A stretch of DNA of 64,000 nt, taken from assembly GCF_947504215.1 (NCBI RefSeq), contig NZ_CANNGO010000001.1, forward strand, positions 186,001-250,000, written 5' to 3'. Of the stretch, positions 18,467 to 28,250 are shown piece after piece; within the stretch, counting starts at the first letter, position 1; every line of letters begins with the position of its first letter. The position numbers and the translations under genes are program-made. Source of the DNA: an uncultured Ruegeria sp. (GTDB lineage: Bacteria; Pseudomonadota; Alphaproteobacteria; Rhodobacterales; Rhodobacteraceae). The notes below the pieces were generated by a model. The model was not told where the DNA came from, did no database searches, and worked only from the letters and a program-made list of their open reading frames with translations.

Positions 18467-18500
18467 AAAAAGACCGCCCCAATCAGGAGCGGCCTTTTTT
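18467..18500. terminator. Bidirectional terminator between cobS and carD
   Basis: An A-run followed by GACCGCCCC, a short loop, then GGAGCGGCC and a T-run. The stem contains one or two mismatches. It is placed 45 bp after cobS and 19 bp after the convergent carD stop. Confidence 0.8.
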
Positions 18501-18518
18501 ACCGTAATTGCCAAAAAG

Positions 18519-19034
18519 TCAGGCAGCGGCGGCACGTGATGTCAAAACTTCATCCACTTGTTTGGCAGCAGAAATCTCACCTGCGCCCGAAACGGCGGCC
18601 ACTTCGCGGGTCAGACGCTCTAAGGCGGCTTCGTACAGCTGACGCTCGGAATAGCTTTGTTCGCGCTGATCGTCAGTGCGATGCAGATCGCGGACCACCT
18701 CGGCAATCGAGATCAGATCACCCGAGTTGATTTTCTGCTCGTATTCCTGGGCGCGGCGCGACCACATGGCACGTTTGACTTTGGCCTTGCCTTTCAGTGT
18801 CTTCATCGCCTGACTGATCACATCCGGTGAGCTGAGTGAACGCAGTCCGGATTCGGTGGCCTTGTTTGTAGGCACCCGCAGGGTCATTTTGTCTTTCTCA
18901 AATGAGATGACGAACAGCTCGAGCGAGAAACCCGCGACATCCTGTTCTTCGATCGAAATGATCTGGCCCACACCATGAGCGGGGTAGACAACATAGTCGT
19001 TCGGGCGGAACTCAAGCTTTTTCGACTTTGTCAT
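18519..19034 (-). CDS. carD: CarD-family RNA polymerase-binding regulator
   Basis: 171 residues. The N-terminal RNA-polymerase interaction domain begins FRPNDYVVYPAHGVGQI. The DNA-interacting helical domain includes TLKGKAKVKRAMWSRRAQEY and LISIAEVVRDLHR. CarD stabilises open promoter complexes and acts globally. It is monocistronic, with 285 bp separating it from fdxA, and is followed by a strong terminator. The length matches alphaproteobacterial CarD. Confidence 0.93.
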   Translation of the reverse strand: MTKSKKLEFRPNDYVVYPAHGVGQIISIEEQDVAGFSLELFVISFEKDKMTLRVPTNKATESGLRSLSSPDVISQAMKTLKGKAKVKRAMWSRRAQEYEQKINSGDLISIAEVVRDLHRTDDQREQSYSERQLYEAALERLTREVAAVSGAGEISAAKQVDEVLTSRAAAA

Positions 19035-19319
19035 TCAGTTTTTTTCCTTGGTTGCAGATCAGGATACAGGCGACAAAAAGACCACATGCGGGGACTGTTT
19101 CAGCCCCGACAGGCGGCAATAGTGTCATAAATTCAAGACTCCAAAGCGAGCATACTTACGGAGTTCATCCCAATCTCAGTCATCATGTAAGGACAGAGTA
19201 TATCACAGAATTGCGACACCCGAAAGTTGACCTGAGGACAATTGTCAGCATTTACCCTGTTTTCAACAGGATAGGTCGCATTTCAGTCGGTTTCGGACCG
19301 CGCGGGTGCTGCGAATCGT

Positions 19320-19658
19320 TTATCCGCCTTCACCCGGCGCTTCAGAGAAATACTTCTCCATCTTACCTTCTTCGCCATCGCGTTCTTCAGCGTCTGGCAA
19401 TGGATCTTTCTTGGTCACGATCACCGGCCACTGTTCCGAGAATTTGCGGTTGAACTCGACCCATTGTTCCATACCAGGTTCGGTATCCGGGCGGATCGCA
19501 TCCGCAGGGCATTCAGGTTCGCATACACCGCAATCAATGCATTCGTCTGGGTGAATGACCAGTGCATTCTCGCCTTCATAGAAACAGTCCACCGGGCACA
19601 CTTCAACACAGTCGGTGTATTTGCAGGCGATGCAATTCTCGGTGACAACATAAGTCAT
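19320..19658 (-). CDS. fdxA: FdxA-type 7Fe/8Fe ferredoxin
   Basis: 112 residues. Cysteines are arranged as [14 protein letters not shown] and [12 protein letters not shown], the pattern of FdxA ferredoxins with one 3Fe-4S and one 4Fe-4S cluster. The C-terminal extension ([20 protein letters not shown]) is also typical. Soluble cytoplasmic electron carrier; partner unknown. Located between carD and the S4-domain gene. Confidence 0.93.
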   Translation of the reverse strand: MTYVVTENCIACKYTDCVEVCPVDCFYEGENALVIHPDECIDCGVCEPECPADAIRPDTEPGMEQWVEFNRKFSEQWPVIVTKKDPLPDAEERDGEEGKMEKYFSEAPGEGG

Positions 19659-19723
19659 GGTCGGTTTCCTGTTAGCGGCTTGACGTGTAGCTAGTTCAGT
19701 CTGAGGCCGTCTTCAAGATCAGA

Positions 19724-20095
19724 TCAGCTGTCAGGCATACGAGAAAGATCAATTGCCCGTCGATCTTTCTTGGTCGGGCGACCTTTTCCCTCAAAACCAG
19801 GGTTTTTGGGCTGCGCGTCCTGTTTTTCGGTTAGATCCGTATACAGCATTTGCGCCTCGGGCGCCGGACCACGCCGGGTGCCTAAGGCCTCGATATGCAC
19901 AACCCGAACAATGCGGCCCTGAGGAAATGTCAGAACGTCCCCGGGTGACACGGATTGCGCCGGTTTCAGCACCCGGTTTCCGTTCAGGCGCACGTGGCCG
20001 CCGCTGACCTGTTTGGCGGCCAGGCTACGGGTCTTGAAGAACCGTGCCTGCCACAGCCATTTATCGATCCGCAGTTTGGCCTGAGCCTGGGACAT
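19724..20095 (-). CDS. S4-domain RNA-binding protein, Hsp15 family
   Basis: 123 residues. The N-terminal S4 fold starts LRIDKWLWQARFFKTRSLAA and continues GHVRLNGNRVLKPAQSV; the C-terminal tail is basic. The Hsp15 family binds ribosomal or other structured RNA and recycles stalled 50S subunits in E. coli. It starts 5 bp after the helicase stop, so the two are co-transcribed, suggesting a joint RNA-related role. Confidence 0.88.
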   Translation of the reverse strand: MSQAQAKLRIDKWLWQARFFKTRSLAAKQVSGGHVRLNGNRVLKPAQSVSPGDVLTFPQGRIVRVVHIEALGTRRGPAPEAQMLYTDLTEKQDAQPKNPGFEGKGRPTKKDRRAIDLSRMPDS

Positions 20096-20100
20096 TCGGA

Positions 20101-22941
20101 TTAGTTGCCGTCCTTCAAACCCATCAACGCAGCCGCGAAGGGGTTGTCGGGATCAATGGCCTTCTCCTTTTTCGCAGGCCGCGAAGAGAAGGTTTTGGCA
20201 CCTTGCGGTTTGCCACCCTTCTTGCTCTGCGGTTTACCACGGCCGTCCTGAGGTTTGCCGCGCGGCTTGCCTTTACCCTGCCCTTGCCGTTGATCACGAC
20301 GCGGGGCCCGGTTGGCCGGACGCTGACGCCCCCAAGTGAAGGTGTAGAACAGTTCGACCTCGGGTTCGCCCGCTGCAGGTGCCTCGGCTACCGCCGCGGT
20401 GCTTTCGGCGGCCTCAGCTGACGCTTCGGCGGGTTCAACAACCGGTTCCGGTTCGGCCTCAGATGACTTGATTTCTGCGACGGCGGATTGCTCGGGCGTT
20501 TCAGCCGCAGGCTCGGCAGAGGTGGCCTCCGTCGCTTCCGGCGTAGTTTCGGCGGGCGCTGGTTTTACCTTTGCCCGTTCACCTCTTTCGGCATTGTAGC
20601 CAAGGCCCTGCATAAGGTCGGCAAACTGCTCAAGCGTCATACCGGTGATCGACAACATATCGGGTTTGGCTTCAAACCCGCCACGGCTGTCTTCGGCGCG
20701 TAGCATATCAGCCAGGCGTTCCAGCATGTCGATGCGGATCGAGCGCTCGCCTGCATCGCGGTAGCCGCACATGGTATCGTAACCTTCGGGCGCACCTTTG
20801 GCGACGGGCACGGTGACCAAACCCGGAGGTGGTGCTTCCGGAAACTCCTGCAATCCCCCCGCCAAAGCCCAAAGAACCAGACGCAACCGCGTCGGTGCCG
20901 GCTTCAACAGCAATGGCATGAAGATGGTGAACTGACCAAAGCGGATACCGTGCTTGCGCAGCGCACCACGGGCATCCTGATCCAGATCTTTGACCTCTTG
21001 CGCGACACCGGCCCGGGGCAGAACGCCCAGACCTTCGACCATGCGGAAGGCAAAACCCTTGGCAAGACCCGACAGTTCTTCATCGCGCGACAGGTTCAGC
21101 AACGGCTCGAACAGAGCTGCGACCTTGCGATCAATAAAATGCTGCAGGCGGCGCTGGACCTTTTGTTCGACATCCGGGCCTGCGGCGTCATCCACAAAGA
21201 CCTCGACAACCGGCTTTAGAGGCTCGGCACCGGCGACCAGCTTGCCGACCGCGTATTCGCCCCACATCAGGCCACCCTGTTCCGTGAAATCAATTTCTGT
21301 ATCGGGCGCATTGTAGAAGCGATCGGCACGCAGATGGAATTGCGGCGCGAGAGCTTGCAGAGAGGCTGACTTGAGGGCTTTCGCCTCAGCTCCCTGCGCG
21401 CTTTTGTCCGGGCTGAACCGGAACCCTTCCAGACGACCAACGAATTCGCCTTCGACGGTCACTTCACCCTTATCATTTACTTCGGCCAAAAGGGCCTCCT
21501 TCTGTTTGAGCCGGCGCAATAATACGGATGTGCGCCGATCCACAAATCTTTGAGTCAAACGTTCGTGAAGAACGTCCGACACCCTGTCTTCTACAGCGCG
21601 CGTTTCGGCACGCCAATGGGATTCGTCACGCACCCAACTGTTTCGCTGCGCAACATAAGTCCAGGTGCGGATATACGCCAATCTTTTGGACAATGCATCG
21701 ATATCACCGTCGGTCCGATCAATCCGGCGGATTTGCCGCGCCATGAAGTCATCAGGTATCGCGCCGCCTTCGTGCAGGTGGACAAAAATCACCTCAAGCA
21801 AGCTGGCATGTTCGGCATGGCTGATCCCGCGAAAATCCGGGATTCGGCACACATCCCATAGAAGACGGACGGATGGACCATCGCTGGCACGGGCCGCAAC
21901 CTCGATCTCGGCCGACAAGGATTTCAGTACGTTCAGGTCATCGGCTGGGCGGGCTTTGATCAGGTGCTCGCTGTCAGGGGCGACCTCAAGCGAGTTAATC
22001 AAGGCGTCGACAGACCCGAACCGCAAAGCAGCATTTCGCCAGTTCAGCTTTTTGATCGGCGTGAATCGGCCGTCCGTGATGGACTGCGCGACGCCTTCAT
22101 CCAAGGGCGGCGCCTCACCCGTGACCCCGAATGTGCCGTCTGACATGCCGCGGCCTGCCCGCCCGGCGATCTGAGCCAACTCGTTCGGTGCCAGTGGCCG
22201 CATCCGCCGCCCGTCAAACTTCGACAAGGCTGAAAACGCAACATGGTACACATCCAGATTCAGTCCCATTCCGATGGCGTCGGTGGCCACCAGATAGTCG
22301 ACCTCGCCGTTTTGATACAGGTCCACCTGCGCGTTCCGTGTACGCGGGCTGAGTGCGCCCATGACCACGGCCGCCCCGCCCTTTTGGCGCCGCAACAACT
22401 CGGCAATCGCGTACACATTCTCGACCGAGAATCCGACAATTGCGCTGCGTGATGGCATGCGGCTGATTTTCTTCGAGCCGGAGTAAACCAACTGGGACAT
22501 CCGTTCACGGCGGTGGAACTGCGCCTCTGGCACAAGTGCCGCGATGGGGCCGCGCATGGAATCAGCGCCCAGAAAGAGCGTTTCGTTGGTTCCGCGTGCG
22601 CGTAGAAGACGGTCGGTGAAAACATGTCCCCGCTCAGGGTCGGCGCATAGCTGAATTTCATCAATCGCTACGAAATCTGCACCCATGCCATCGGGCATCG
22701 CCTCGACGGTGCAAACCCAGTATTGGGCGCGAGGAGGAACAATGCGCTCTTCCCCAGTGACCAATGCCACAACGGAGGGTCCGCGAATCGCTACGATCTT
22801 GTCATAGACCTCGCGCGCAAGCAGCCGCAGCGGCAGACCGATCACACCGGTACGGTAGCCGAGCATCCGCTCAATCGCATAGTGGGTTTTACCTGTGTTT
22901 GTCGGGCCGAGCACGGCCACGATTCGGGATGACCCGTTCAC
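20101..22941 (-). CDS. Suv3-like superfamily II RNA helicase with low-complexity C-terminus
   Basis: 946 residues starting at GTG 22941 with AGGGGG upstream. The Walker A motif is GPTNTGKTHYA (residues 12-22) and the DExx-box motif is VAIDEIQLC. Later motifs include VATDAIGMGLNLDV and IAGRAGRG. This is the Suv3/SUPV3L1 family, whose mitochondrial members drive RNA decay; alphaproteobacterial homologues are poorly characterised. From about residue 780 the chain becomes Glu/Ala/Pro-rich, then a basic Gly/Lys/Arg/Gln tail likely to bind RNA. Upstream of the S4 gene in one operon. Confidence 0.88.
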   Translation of the reverse strand: MNGSSRIVAVLGPTNTGKTHYAIERMLGYRTGVIGLPLRLLAREVYDKIVAIRGPSVVALVTGEERIVPPRAQYWVCTVEAMPDGMGADFVAIDEIQLCADPERGHVFTDRLLRARGTNETLFLGADSMRGPIAALVPEAQFHRRERMSQLVYSGSKKISRMPSRSAIVGFSVENVYAIAELLRRQKGGAAVVMGALSPRTRNAQVDLYQNGEVDYLVATDAIGMGLNLDVYHVAFSALSKFDGRRMRPLAPNELAQIAGRAGRGMSDGTFGVTGEAPPLDEGVAQSITDGRFTPIKKLNWRNAALRFGSVDALINSLEVAPDSEHLIKARPADDLNVLKSLSAEIEVAARASDGPSVRLLWDVCRIPDFRGISHAEHASLLEVIFVHLHEGGAIPDDFMARQIRRIDRTDGDIDALSKRLAYIRTWTYVAQRNSWVRDESHWRAETRAVEDRVSDVLHERLTQRFVDRRTSVLLRRLKQKEALLAEVNDKGEVTVEGEFVGRLEGFRFSPDKSAQGAEAKALKSASLQALAPQFHLRADRFYNAPDTEIDFTEQGGLMWGEYAVGKLVAGAEPLKPVVEVFVDDAAGPDVEQKVQRRLQHFIDRKVAALFEPLLNLSRDEELSGLAKGFAFRMVEGLGVLPRAGVAQEVKDLDQDARGALRKHGIRFGQFTIFMPLLLKPAPTRLRLVLWALAGGLQEFPEAPPPGLVTVPVAKGAPEGYDTMCGYRDAGERSIRIDMLERLADMLRAEDSRGGFEAKPDMLSITGMTLEQFADLMQGLGYNAERGERAKVKPAPAETTPEATEATSAEPAAETPEQSAVAEIKSSEAEPEPVVEPAEASAEAAESTAAVAEAPAAGEPEVELFYTFTWGRQRPANRAPRRDQRQGQGKGKPRGKPQDGRGKPQSKKGGKPQGAKTFSSRPAKKEKAIDPDNPFAAALMGLKDGN

Positions 22942-22962
22942 CTTTGCCCCCTGCCCTGGACT

Positions 22963-23532
22963 TTAAAGTGCCTTGCCTTCGATCTGAGGCTTTAGCCGAT
23001 TCACGGCATTGGTTACTTTTTCATGATGGGGATGTATAGCCAAAGCACGCGAGTACGCCTCAAAGGCTTTTTCAGGTTGATCCAGAACCTCAAAAATAAG
23101 GCCAAGGCCATAGATGGCCTGGTAGTTGTTGGGGTTTAGTGTCAACGCATACTCCAGATCGGCAGCCGCCATTCCAAACCGTTCGATCCCAAAAAAGGCC
23201 GATGCGCGCAGATGCCAGCCTTCGGCGAACTCAGGTGCATGATCAGTCAACGCCGTCAGATGTTCGATGGCAATGTCCACATCGCCGTTGTCTAGCGCTT
23301 CACGCCCACGCTCCAATAGTAGATCGGCCGATGACGACCCCGATTGCGACCACAGCGCCTGTAACTGTCGATCGATTCCATGGGCCTGTTCCGGCGTTGC
23401 CTCGATCAATTGCTGCAACAACGCGTCCTCGTCCCGCGAATCGGATTGTTGCGCAATGCAACTGGTGGAAAACATGACTAGGACGCCAAGTGCCGCAACG
23501 GTACCTTTGAGATTGTTGATTGCAATGCCCAT
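22963..23532 (-). CDS. Exported tetratricopeptide-repeat protein
   Basis: 189 residues from the ATG at 23532. A hydrophobic segment (GTVAALGVLVMFSTSCIA) looks like a signal peptide; the cysteine could even be lipidated, but the lipobox is poor. Two to three TPR units follow (EFAEGWHLRASAFFGIERFG and YQAIYGLGLIFEVLDQPEKA). An in-frame ATG at 23571 would add 13 residues; neither start has a clear ribosome-binding site. Probably a periplasmic interaction scaffold. It lies 21 bp upstream of the helicase gene and may share its transcript. Confidence 0.75.
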   Translation of the reverse strand: MGIAINNLKGTVAALGVLVMFSTSCIAQQSDSRDEDALLQQLIEATPEQAHGIDRQLQALWSQSGSSSADLLLERGREALDNGDVDIAIEHLTALTDHAPEFAEGWHLRASAFFGIERFGMAAADLEYALTLNPNNYQAIYGLGLIFEVLDQPEKAFEAYSRALAIHPHHEKVTNAVNRLKPQIEGKAL

Positions 23533-23601
23533 AACAATGTTCAGTGTAGCGTTGCGGCCGAAGATGTCCATTCACGGCGCATAAACAATATGAGGAAGAT
23601 C

Positions 23602-23892
23602 ATGAGCGACATTCTGGAAAAAGCCGCAGAGGTTCTGAACGAGAAACTCTCGGGTGGTGACTTTGATGCGTCCGCAAAATTTGCCATCGCCGATCAGGGC
23701 TCTATCGTTCTAGATGCAAGCGGTGCTCGGGTGAGCGATGATGACGCAGACGTAACCCTCAGCGCTGATGCTGATACGTTTGAACAAATCCTCAGCGGCG
23801 AACTGAACCCAACTGGTGCGTTCATGTCTGGAAAGCTGAGTGTCGACGGAGACATGGGGATTGCCATGAAACTTGCTTCGGTGCTGGCCTGA
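23602..23892 (+). CDS. SCP2 sterol-binding domain protein
   Basis: 96 residues, almost entirely one SCP2 domain (KFAIADQGSIVLDASGARVS, then DADVTLSADADTFEQIL and MSGKLSVDGDMGIAMKLASV). The fold binds lipids or fatty acyl groups in a hydrophobic tunnel. The ATG at 23602 has GAGGA six bases upstream; an earlier ATG at 23590 lacks one. Its stop overlaps the next start (TGATG), so it is coupled to the alpha/beta hydrolase, suggesting a lipid-handling pair. Confidence 0.88.
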   Translation: MSDILEKAAEVLNEKLSGGDFDASAKFAIADQGSIVLDASGARVSDDDADVTLSADADTFEQILSGELNPTGAFMSGKLSVDGDMGIAMKLASVLA

Positions 23893-24869
23893 TGGAATTT
23901 ACGCCGGCCCCTTTATTTGAAGACGTGGCCGGCGGTCCAGCCGGTGGTGTTGCCCATTGGCTTAAAACTACGGATGGCAAGCGCATTCGGGTGGGCCACT
24001 GGTTACCCGATGGCGAAGCCACCGGAACCGTGATGATGTTTCCCGGTCGTACGGAATATGTCGAAAAATACGGCAGCACTGCCCGTGAGTTCGTCGAGCG
24101 TGGCTTTGCCATGCTTGCGGTAGACTGGCGTGGTCAGGGATTGGCTGATCGGCTTTTGGACGACCGGCGGGTGGGTCACATTGATCACTTCCCGGATTAC
24201 CAACATGATGTGCAAGCGACACTTGATCTGGCCACCGAGCTCAATCTGCCGCAGCCATGGTACGTCATTGGCCATTCGATGGGCGGGGCTATCGGACTGA
24301 GGGCGGCAATCGAGCACAAGTGCTTTGCTGCTTGCGCCTTTACCGGGCCCATGTGGGGGATTTTCTTCACACCTATCATGAAACCACTCAGCCGGGTGAC
24401 AGCCTATTGGGGAACGCGCCTGGGATTGGGGGAAAAGACACCTCCAACGACAACGCTCGAAAGCTATGTCCTGTCGCAACCTTTCGAGGGGAACGTTCTG
24501 ACCCGCGACCCTGACACATTCAAGATGATGCAAGACCAGTTGAAAGCACATCCTGAACTGGCCCTGGGTGCGCCATCCAACCTTTGGCTGCGGGAAGCAC
24601 TGACCGAATGCGAATGGCTTATGGAACAACCTGCTCCGGCGATACCCTGCCTGACATTCATGGGCGCACACGAGCAGATTGTGGACCGCAAAGCCATCCG
24701 CGCCCGCATCGCCAACTGGCCCGATGGCAAGTTGGTTGAAATTCCAAATGGAGAGCATGAGGTGCTCATGGAAGCGCCGGACGTCCGGGGGCCTGTCCTT
24801 GATCAGCTCGCCGCGCATTTTGTGGCAGCTCAATCAACACGCGCACCAGAAGCGGCATTGTCGCGCTGA
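23892..24869 (+). CDS. Alpha/beta hydrolase, monoacylglycerol lipase / lysophospholipase-like
   Basis: 325 residues. The nucleophile elbow is GHSMGGAIGL, with an early oxyanion region (MMFPGRTEYVEKYG) and a late His segment (IPNGEHEVLMEAPD). This is the Hydrolase_4 / PldB subgroup that cleaves monoacylglycerols or lysophospholipids. No signal peptide. Translationally coupled to the SCP2 gene upstream by a one-base overlap. Confidence 0.85.
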   Translation: MEFTPAPLFEDVAGGPAGGVAHWLKTTDGKRIRVGHWLPDGEATGTVMMFPGRTEYVEKYGSTAREFVERGFAMLAVDWRGQGLADRLLDDRRVGHIDHFPDYQHDVQATLDLATELNLPQPWYVIGHSMGGAIGLRAAIEHKCFAACAFTGPMWGIFFTPIMKPLSRVTAYWGTRLGLGEKTPPTTTLESYVLSQPFEGNVLTRDPDTFKMMQDQLKAHPELALGAPSNLWLREALTECEWLMEQPAPAIPCLTFMGAHEQIVDRKAIRARIANWPDGKLVEIPNGEHEVLMEAPDVRGPVLDQLAAHFVAAQSTRAPEAALSR

Positions 24870-24951
24870 TCAACCAACCAAGAACTGCTTGCTTGTGATC
24901 CAGGCGCGCCATCCCTAGATGTTGCGCAAAGCAGTTTTCAATAGGTGATCC

Positions 24952-26772
24952 ATGCGCGACCTTCCCTTTCCCGTCCGTGATGCAAACGCAGGTGGCGGCG
25001 CTGATAATCTGGGCAACCTTCCTGAATGGGATCTGAGTGATCTTTACACCTCGGAAGATGCGCCTGAACTGTCCCGCGATCTGGATTGGCTTGAAGGGGA
25101 ATGCGCATCTTTTGCAGCGGATTATGAAGGCAAACTGGCCGATCTGGACGCCGGGGGTCTGCTGAATTGCGTGCTGCGCAACGAAAAGATCAACGCAATC
25201 GCAGGCCGGATCATGTCTTTTGCGGGCCTGCGGTATTATCAACTGACCACCGATGCCGAACGCGCGAAATTCCTGTCAGACATGCAGGAGAAGGTTACGA
25301 TCTTCACCACGCCGCTTGTGTTCTTCACGCTTGAGATCAATCGGATCGACGATGATGCGTTAAAGGCGCATTTCAGCGCCAACACGGATTTGGCCCGATA
25401 TGAGCCGGTCTTTCGGCGTATCCGTGCCATGAAGCCATACCAACTGTCGGATGAGTTGGAAAAATTCCTCCACGATCTGGGTGTCGTTGGCGACGCGTGG
25501 GAGCGTTTGTTTGACGAAACCATTGCGGGTCTCACCTTCACGGTTGACGGCGATGATCTGAACATCGAGGGCACCCTGAACCTGCTGACCGAACAGGATC
25601 GCACCAAGCGCGAGGCCGCGTCGCGGGAACTGGCATCTGTGTTTCAGAGCAACATCAAGACCTTTGCCCGCGTTCACAACACGCAGGCCAAGGAAAAGGA
25701 AATCCTTGATCGCTGGCGCAATATGCCGACCGCGCAAACAGGGCGCCACCTATCCAACGACGTTGAACCCGAAGTGGTCGAAGCGCTGCGCGAGGCGGTC
25801 GTTGCCGCGTACCCGAAGCTGAGCCATCGTTACTATGAGCTAAAGCGCAAATGGCTGGGTTTGGACGTCATGCAGGTCTGGGATCGCAACGCGCCCCTGC
25901 CGATGGAAGACACACGGATTGTCGACTGGGCCGAGGCCGAGACGATGGTGATGGACGCGTATAATGCCTTTGATCCACGGATGGGTGAAATTGCAGCGCC
26001 GTTCTTCTCAAAAGGCTGGATCGACGCCGCCGTAAAGCCCGGCAAAGCCCCGGGCGCTTTCGCACATCCCACGGTTACCGATGTGCACCCCTACGTGATG
26101 CTCAATTATCTTGGAAAACCGCGCGATGTGATGACCTTGGCGCATGAGCTTGGTCATGGCGTACATCAGGTTCTGGCCGCCGATCAGGGTGAGATGTTGT
26201 CATCCACCCCGCTGACGCTGGCCGAGACAGCGTCAGTGTTTGGTGAGATGCTGACCTTCCGCACAATGCTGGATCAGGCCGAAACACCCGAACAGCGCAA
26301 AATTCTGCTGGCCGGTAAGGTTGAGGACATGATCAACACCGTGGTCCGCCAGATCGCGTTTTACGACTTTGAATGCAAACTCCACGCTGCCCGCCGCGAA
26401 GGTGAGCTAACCCCGGACGACATCAACGCCTTGTGGATGAGCGTTCAGGCAGAAAGCCTTGGACCGGCATTCGAATTCATGGACGGGTACGAAACCTTCT
26501 GGGCCTACATCCCGCATTTCGTCCACTCGCCCTTCTACGTCTACGCCTACGCGTTCGGAGATGGCTTGGTCAACGCGCTCTACTCGGTCTACGAGAGCGG
26601 CGCGGAAGGATTCGAGGACAAGTATTTCGAGATGCTGCGCGCCGGTGGATCAAAACACCATTCGGAGCTGCTGGCCCCATTTGGGCTCGACGCCAGCGAC
26701 CCAAAGTTCTGGGACAAAGGCCTGTCGATGATTTCCGGTTTCATTGATGAACTGGAAGACATGGAGAGATGA
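24952..26772 (+). CDS. pepF: M3-family oligoendopeptidase F
   Basis: 606 residues. The zinc site is TLAHELGHGVHQ (HExxH), with the third ligand in TLAETASVFGEML. The upstream barrel-like region includes WDLSDLYTSEDAPEL and HTQAKEKEILDRWR. The C-terminal YIPHFVHSPFYVYAYAFGDG is typical of PepF. It degrades peptides of about 7-17 residues in the cytoplasm. AGGTGA precedes the ATG. It follows the hydrolase gene by 82 bp. Confidence 0.93.
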   Translation: MRDLPFPVRDANAGGGADNLGNLPEWDLSDLYTSEDAPELSRDLDWLEGECASFAADYEGKLADLDAGGLLNCVLRNEKINAIAGRIMSFAGLRYYQLTTDAERAKFLSDMQEKVTIFTTPLVFFTLEINRIDDDALKAHFSANTDLARYEPVFRRIRAMKPYQLSDELEKFLHDLGVVGDAWERLFDETIAGLTFTVDGDDLNIEGTLNLLTEQDRTKREAASRELASVFQSNIKTFARVHNTQAKEKEILDRWRNMPTAQTGRHLSNDVEPEVVEALREAVVAAYPKLSHRYYELKRKWLGLDVMQVWDRNAPLPMEDTRIVDWAEAETMVMDAYNAFDPRMGEIAAPFFSKGWIDAAVKPGKAPGAFAHPTVTDVHPYVMLNYLGKPRDVMTLAHELGHGVHQVLAADQGEMLSSTPLTLAETASVFGEMLTFRTMLDQAETPEQRKILLAGKVEDMINTVVRQIAFYDFECKLHAARREGELTPDDINALWMSVQAESLGPAFEFMDGYETFWAYIPHFVHSPFYVYAYAFGDGLVNALYSVYESGAEGFEDKYFEMLRAGGSKHHSELLAPFGLDASDPKFWDKGLSMISGFIDELEDMER

Positions 26773-26993
26773 GGATTGCCCAAGTCTGTAAGGGCCTTGG
26801 AGACTGTCCGCTTTGCGAAATTCTTTGCCCATTCGATTGAAAGGGTCTGATCACCTCTCTTGTCCTGGTGCGGCGCGCCTTGCCGGAATTCCGAGAATCG
26901 AAACCTTGGCCGGAGTTTGGTATCGGATGACTAAAGTACAAGGCTTTTGGGATATTGCTGGCGCCCCTTAAGACACCCAAACTGGCGCTTTAA

Positions 26994-27035
26994 ATCAGTA
27001 CTGATACTAATATCAAAATCTCGAAATTTAGTATC
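26994..27035. promoter_or_regulatory. Palindromes in the 323-bp gap upstream of the beta-lactamase
   Basis: The gap 26773-27095 has no gene. It contains the 12-bp palindrome ATCAGTACTGAT (26994-27005). Overlapping it is an inverted repeat GATACTAA (27003-27010) / TTAGTATC (27028-27035). The repeat lies 61 bp before the ATG of the beta-lactamase and may bind a regulator; no ampR-like gene is adjacent. Confidence 0.45.
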
Positions 27036-27095
27036 CCAGCGCATTTTGCGCAGGCCTTTTAAACCCTGCGCACCAATTCAGAAATTGAGGCAGAT

Positions 27096-28250
27096 ATGAA
27101 CAAATTCATTCTTACGTCACTACTGCTGCTTTGGGTTCCTACCATGCTTCGGGCACAGGTTATCAACGAGGACAAGTTTACAGCTTTGGTTGAACAGAGC
27201 TTCTCATCCACGATCGTTGACTACGAAATTCCCGGACTGGTCGTTGGCGTAACCATGAAGGGCCAACATTACTTTTTCGCCACCGGCCTTGCATCGCGTG
27301 AAGAAAACATAACGGCCTCGCCTGATACAATCTTCGAACTCGGCTCCATCAGCAAGATCTTCAACGTCAGCCTCGCCGCATTAGCTGAGCAAAGGGGGCT
27401 TCTGGATCTCAATGCGCCGGTATCCGACAGGCTCGCTGAATTGCGTGGCACGGCCTTTGATGACATCAGTCTTATGGACTTGGCCACGCATACGACCGGA
27501 GGTCTACCTCTTCAGGTGCCAGGAGCCGTCCAGAGCGTTCCCCACATGATCGAATGGCTGGCTGACTGGCAACCCAGGCAAGAGGGTACTCGCAGCTATT
27601 CAAATGTTGGTACCGGTCTTCTAGGTCATATCACGTCTGATGCCCTAGGCATGGGATATGCAGAGGCGATGGAGCAAATCCTGTTTCCAGCCATGGGTCT
27701 CGAAAGCACATGGATAGAAGTCCCGGCCCAGTCGATGAACCGCTACGCCTTCGGTTACGACAAAAGGACGAACACGCCGATCCGGGTCAACCCAGGCGTG
27801 TTCGATGCAGAATCTTACAGCGTGAAATCGACTGCACGAGATATGCTCCGTCTTCTGGATCTTGAGCTGGGTCTGGCAACGAGCACTCCGGAGCTTACCG
27901 CAGCGCTGGAGAGAACACGTCAAGGGCAGACGAAGACACCCTACTATGTGCAAGGAATGGTCTGGGAACAATACCCCTGGCCCGTTAATCTTGAAGTCAT
28001 GGCCAAGGGTTCCGGATATAATTTCGACCTGAAATCAAAGCCTGTCGAGCGGATCGACCCACCTATGCGACCCCAACGCGACGTCATCCTGAACAAGACA
28101 GGATCGACCAATGGGTTTGGCGGGTATGTGGCAATCCTGCCAGGTGAACGTCTTGGGATAGTGGTACTGGCTAATCGCAACTACCCAAACAAAGCCCGAG
28201 TGCGCGCTACTTATGATTTGATCGAAAGCCTGTCGTCTGCCGACGATTGA
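27096..28250 (+). CDS. ampC: Class C beta-lactamase
   Basis: 384 residues with a cleavable signal peptide (MNKFILTSLLLLWVPTMLRA). All three serine beta-lactamase motifs are in class C form: SISK (Ser84-Lys87), YSN (168-170) and KTG in LNKTGSTNGFGGYVAILPG (334-336). The region after KTG is much closer to AmpC than to general esterases or DD-peptidases of the family. Periplasmic; hydrolyses beta-lactams, cephalosporins in particular. It stands alone between unrelated genes with long flanking gaps, which fits acquisition but does not prove it. A palindrome lies upstream. Confidence 0.9.
   Translation: MNKFILTSLLLLWVPTMLRAQVINEDKFTALVEQSFSSTIVDYEIPGLVVGVTMKGQHYFFATGLASREENITASPDTIFELGSISKIFNVSLAALAEQRGLLDLNAPVSDRLAELRGTAFDDISLMDLATHTTGGLPLQVPGAVQSVPHMIEWLADWQPRQEGTRSYSNVGTGLLGHITSDALGMGYAEAMEQILFPAMGLESTWIEVPAQSMNRYAFGYDKRTNTPIRVNPGVFDAESYSVKSTARDMLRLLDLELGLATSTPELTAALERTRQGQTKTPYYVQGMVWEQYPWPVNLEVMAKGSGYNFDLKSKPVERIDPPMRPQRDVILNKTGSTNGFGGYVAILPGERLGIVVLANRNYPNKARVRATYDLIESLSSADD

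Noticed and set aside
24003-24833. A 276-codon open frame on the minus strand
   Set aside because: It is antisense to the alpha/beta hydrolase gene, which has the GHSMGG motif and coupling to SCP2. The antisense translation is Cys/Arg/His-rich noise.
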